A stretch of 64,000 nt of DNA from Thermobaculum terrenum ATCC BAA-798. Its GTDB lineage: Bacteria > Chloroflexota > Chloroflexia > Thermobaculales > Thermobaculaceae. Positions 62,910-64,000 of this stretch are shown here, piece after piece. The stretch is from positions 879,501-943,500 of the forward strand of contig NC_013525.1 of assembly GCF_000025005.1 (NCBI RefSeq), read 5' to 3'. The first letter of the stretch is position 1, and each line of letters starts with the position of its first letter. The notes under the pieces were generated by a model that ran no database searches, was not told the origin of the DNA, and saw only the letters and a list, made by a program, of their open reading frames with translations. A program made the translations under genes and the position numbers.

Positions 62910-63677
62910 ATGAGTGATCCTGTTTTTGTTCTGGAAGATGTGTGTTATAACTATCCTGGTGGTATAAAGGCTCTTGACGGTCTGAATCTCTCCGTAAATG
63001 CTGGCGATAGAATAGCCATACTCGGGGCTAATGGTTCCGGGAAATCAACATTACTTAGACTGCTGGATGCTCTGTACTTTCCTAGCCAGGGTAAGTTTAC
63101 TGCCTTTGGAAGACTAATAACTGAAGAATCCTTCCAGGATGAGGATTTTGCATTTTCCTTTAGAAGAAGAGTAGCTTTGGTCTTCCAGGACCCGGATGTG
63201 CAGTTGTTCAATGCTACAGTTTTCGACGAAGTTGCGTTTGGTCCATTGCAGCTGGGTTGGGATAAGTCCGAAATAATTCGTAAAGTTAATGACATTCTGG
63301 ATCTTATGGAGATAGCTCATCTTCGTGACCGGGCTCCGCACAGACTTTCTGGAGGTGAGCAGAAGAGGGTAGCTTTGGCCTCAGTTCTCATTCTTGATCC
63401 GGAAGTGTTACTTCTGGATGAGCCTACGGCTGCTCTTGATCCCAGGAGTCAGGAGCAGATCATAGACTTCCTAACCTTGTGGGGGCAGAAGGGCAAAACT
63501 ATCATCTGTAGCACTCATGATTTGGATATAGTAGAGGACATAGCTGACAAGTGCTATGTCATACAAGCAGGTAAAGTCGCCGCGAATGGCAGTCCTGGAG
63601 ATATCCTGGCAGATATCAATCTGCTTCTAAATACCAATCTTATTCGTACACCTAGGATCAGGCTCAATAGTCCCTAA
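62910..63677 (+). CDS. ECF transporter ATP-binding component (CbiO/NikO-type)
   Basis: 255 residues. Walker A GANGSGKST, Q-loop FQDPDVQLF, signature LSGGEQKRVA, Walker B VLLLDEP, D-loop AALDP and H-loop STHD are intact. ATG at 62910 has GGGAGA before it; an upstream in-frame start inside cbiQ is rejected. It drives the metal uptake complex. Confidence 0.93.
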   Translation: MSDPVFVLEDVCYNYPGGIKALDGLNLSVNAGDRIAILGANGSGKSTLLRLLDALYFPSQGKFTAFGRLITEESFQDEDFAFSFRRRVALVFQDPDVQLFNATVFDEVAFGPLQLGWDKSEIIRKVNDILDLMEIAHLRDRAPHRLSGGEQKRVALASVLILDPEVLLLDEPTAALDPRSQEQIIDFLTLWGQKGKTIICSTHDLDIVEDIADKCYVIQAGKVAANGSPGDILADINLLLNTNLIRTPRIRLNSP

Positions 63678-63699
63678 GATCTGTACCAGCTAGGTCTTA

Positions 63700-63738
63700 A
63701 TAAGTTTGGGCGCAGACAGTTTCTGCGCCCAAACTTAT
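63700..63738. terminator. Bidirectional hairpin after the metal importer operon
   Basis: ATAAGTTTGGGCGCAGA and TCTGCGCCCAAACTTAT are perfect 17-base arms around CAGTT. A short CTTTTTA tract lies seven bases further on the plus strand. The structure separates the cbiO-like gene from the convergent SIMPL gene. Confidence 0.78.
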
Positions 63739-63752
63739 GTTGCTTTTTAGGT

Positions 63753-64000
63753 TTATCTGTTGATGGAGAATGTGACCTGTACGCTGATTGTTACTTTCAT
63801 GCTGCCGGGCTCTATAGGAGTACTAACATCAGCAGCTGACCTGGCTTCAACACCTGCCGGCAATACTATAGGTGGATTAGAAACTGCTCCCTCGGAGATA
63901 TATACTGGCAGCCCAAGAGTTACTCCAGCCGCCTGTGCTAGCTGTTGAGCCTTCTCCCTAGCATTCTCCATTGCTCTCTGGCGCGCTTGTTTCTCGAGCT
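63753..64000 (-). CDS. SIMPL (DUF541) domain protein, C-terminal part (runs off right edge)
   Basis: The frame stays open beyond the Met at 63971 to the window end, so the gene begins outside. The 82 or so residues seen include LEKQARQRAMENAREKAQQL and AAGVTLG, then the strand-rich ending KVTISVQVTFSI typical of SIMPL/DUF541 proteins, which are usually exported. Function of the family is poorly known. Confidence 0.78.
   Translation of the reverse strand, partial: LEKQARQRAMENAREKAQQLAQAAGVTLGLPVYISEGAVSNPPIVLPAGVEARSAADVSTPIEPGSMKVTISVQVTFSINR

Noticed and set aside
1-64000. tRNA genes, CRISPR arrays, insertion sequences
   Set aside because: I scanned the intergenic gaps by eye and saw no cloverleaf with T-arm GGTTCAAATCC, no regular repeat-spacer array and no transposase; a small RNA could still be missed.

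Overview
The window reads as a compact, gene-dense bacterial chromosome segment with no insertion sequence, prophage, CRISPR array, rRNA or tRNA that I could find. Base composition is moderate. Codon use leans heavily on ATA for Ile and AGA/AGG for Arg, a habit common in thermophiles. Lineage hints are Tat-type and lipobox signal peptides, proline/serine/threonine-rich lipoprotein linkers, DUF2089/DUF4097 genes, GH130, short-form glucan phosphorylase and a selenocysteine formate dehydrogenase. Together they suggest a thermophilic member of the Chloroflexota or a neighbour such as Thermobaculum. This is an inference; no 16S gene is present to settle it.

Layout. 1-1.2 kb: a minus-strand coiled-coil protein (cut by the left edge) and a receiver-like protein. 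1.3-9.4 kb: folB, a surface GH13 amylase, a LacI regulator with its own operator, and a sugar ABC importer (binding lipoprotein, two permeases, no ATPase) with a dehydrogenase. 9.6-20.3 kb: gnd, lysA, pdxH, lon, a PIG-L deacetylase, a ligase-less Pnkp-like RNA/DNA end-processing enzyme, and trehalose synthesis (otsA, otsB). 20.3-26.3 kb: an ornithine cyclodeaminase relative, then a promoter, a SAM-I riboswitch and the operon metX - aspartate kinase - homoserine dehydrogenase - asd. 26.3-33.1 kb, mostly minus strand: hydrolases, a DUF2171 protein, an SCO-like copper chaperone with a BNR propeller protein, and a tight operon of thioredoxin-like ferredoxin, CPBP protease, phosphoribosyltransferase and hydrolase. 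33.2-36.3 kb: PEBP-like lipoprotein, FAD oxidoreductase, GH130.

36.6-41.6 kb holds a three-gene membrane formate dehydrogenase. Its catalytic subunit is interrupted by an in-frame TGA exactly at the selenocysteine position, followed by a bacterial SECIS hairpin whose GGUCUG loop sits at the same offset as in E. coli fdhF. 41.6-50.3 kb: an rRNA/tRNA methyltransferase, a HAD phosphatase, a PQQ-propeller lipoprotein, an XRE regulator, an unknown protein, a glycosyltransferase, a NifU-like protein lacking one ligand Cys, P5C dehydrogenase and endonuclease V. 50.3-53.3 kb: a Xer-type recombinase and a three-gene DUF2089 / small protein / DUF4097 operon with a near-consensus promoter. 53.3-64 kb: HAD hydrolase, pheA, glgP, htpX, YjbQ, acsA, a cobalt/nickel ECF importer (cbiMQO-like) and a SIMPL-domain protein cut by the right edge.

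Many of the genes form a carbon-storage and sugar economy: amylase, importer, GH130, glgP, trehalose synthesis and gnd. They sit with amino-acid synthesis and with formate-linked electron transfer. Six of the ten convergent gene pairs are separated by long, nearly perfect hairpins, several overlapping stop codons. The four pairs that abut or overlap have none.
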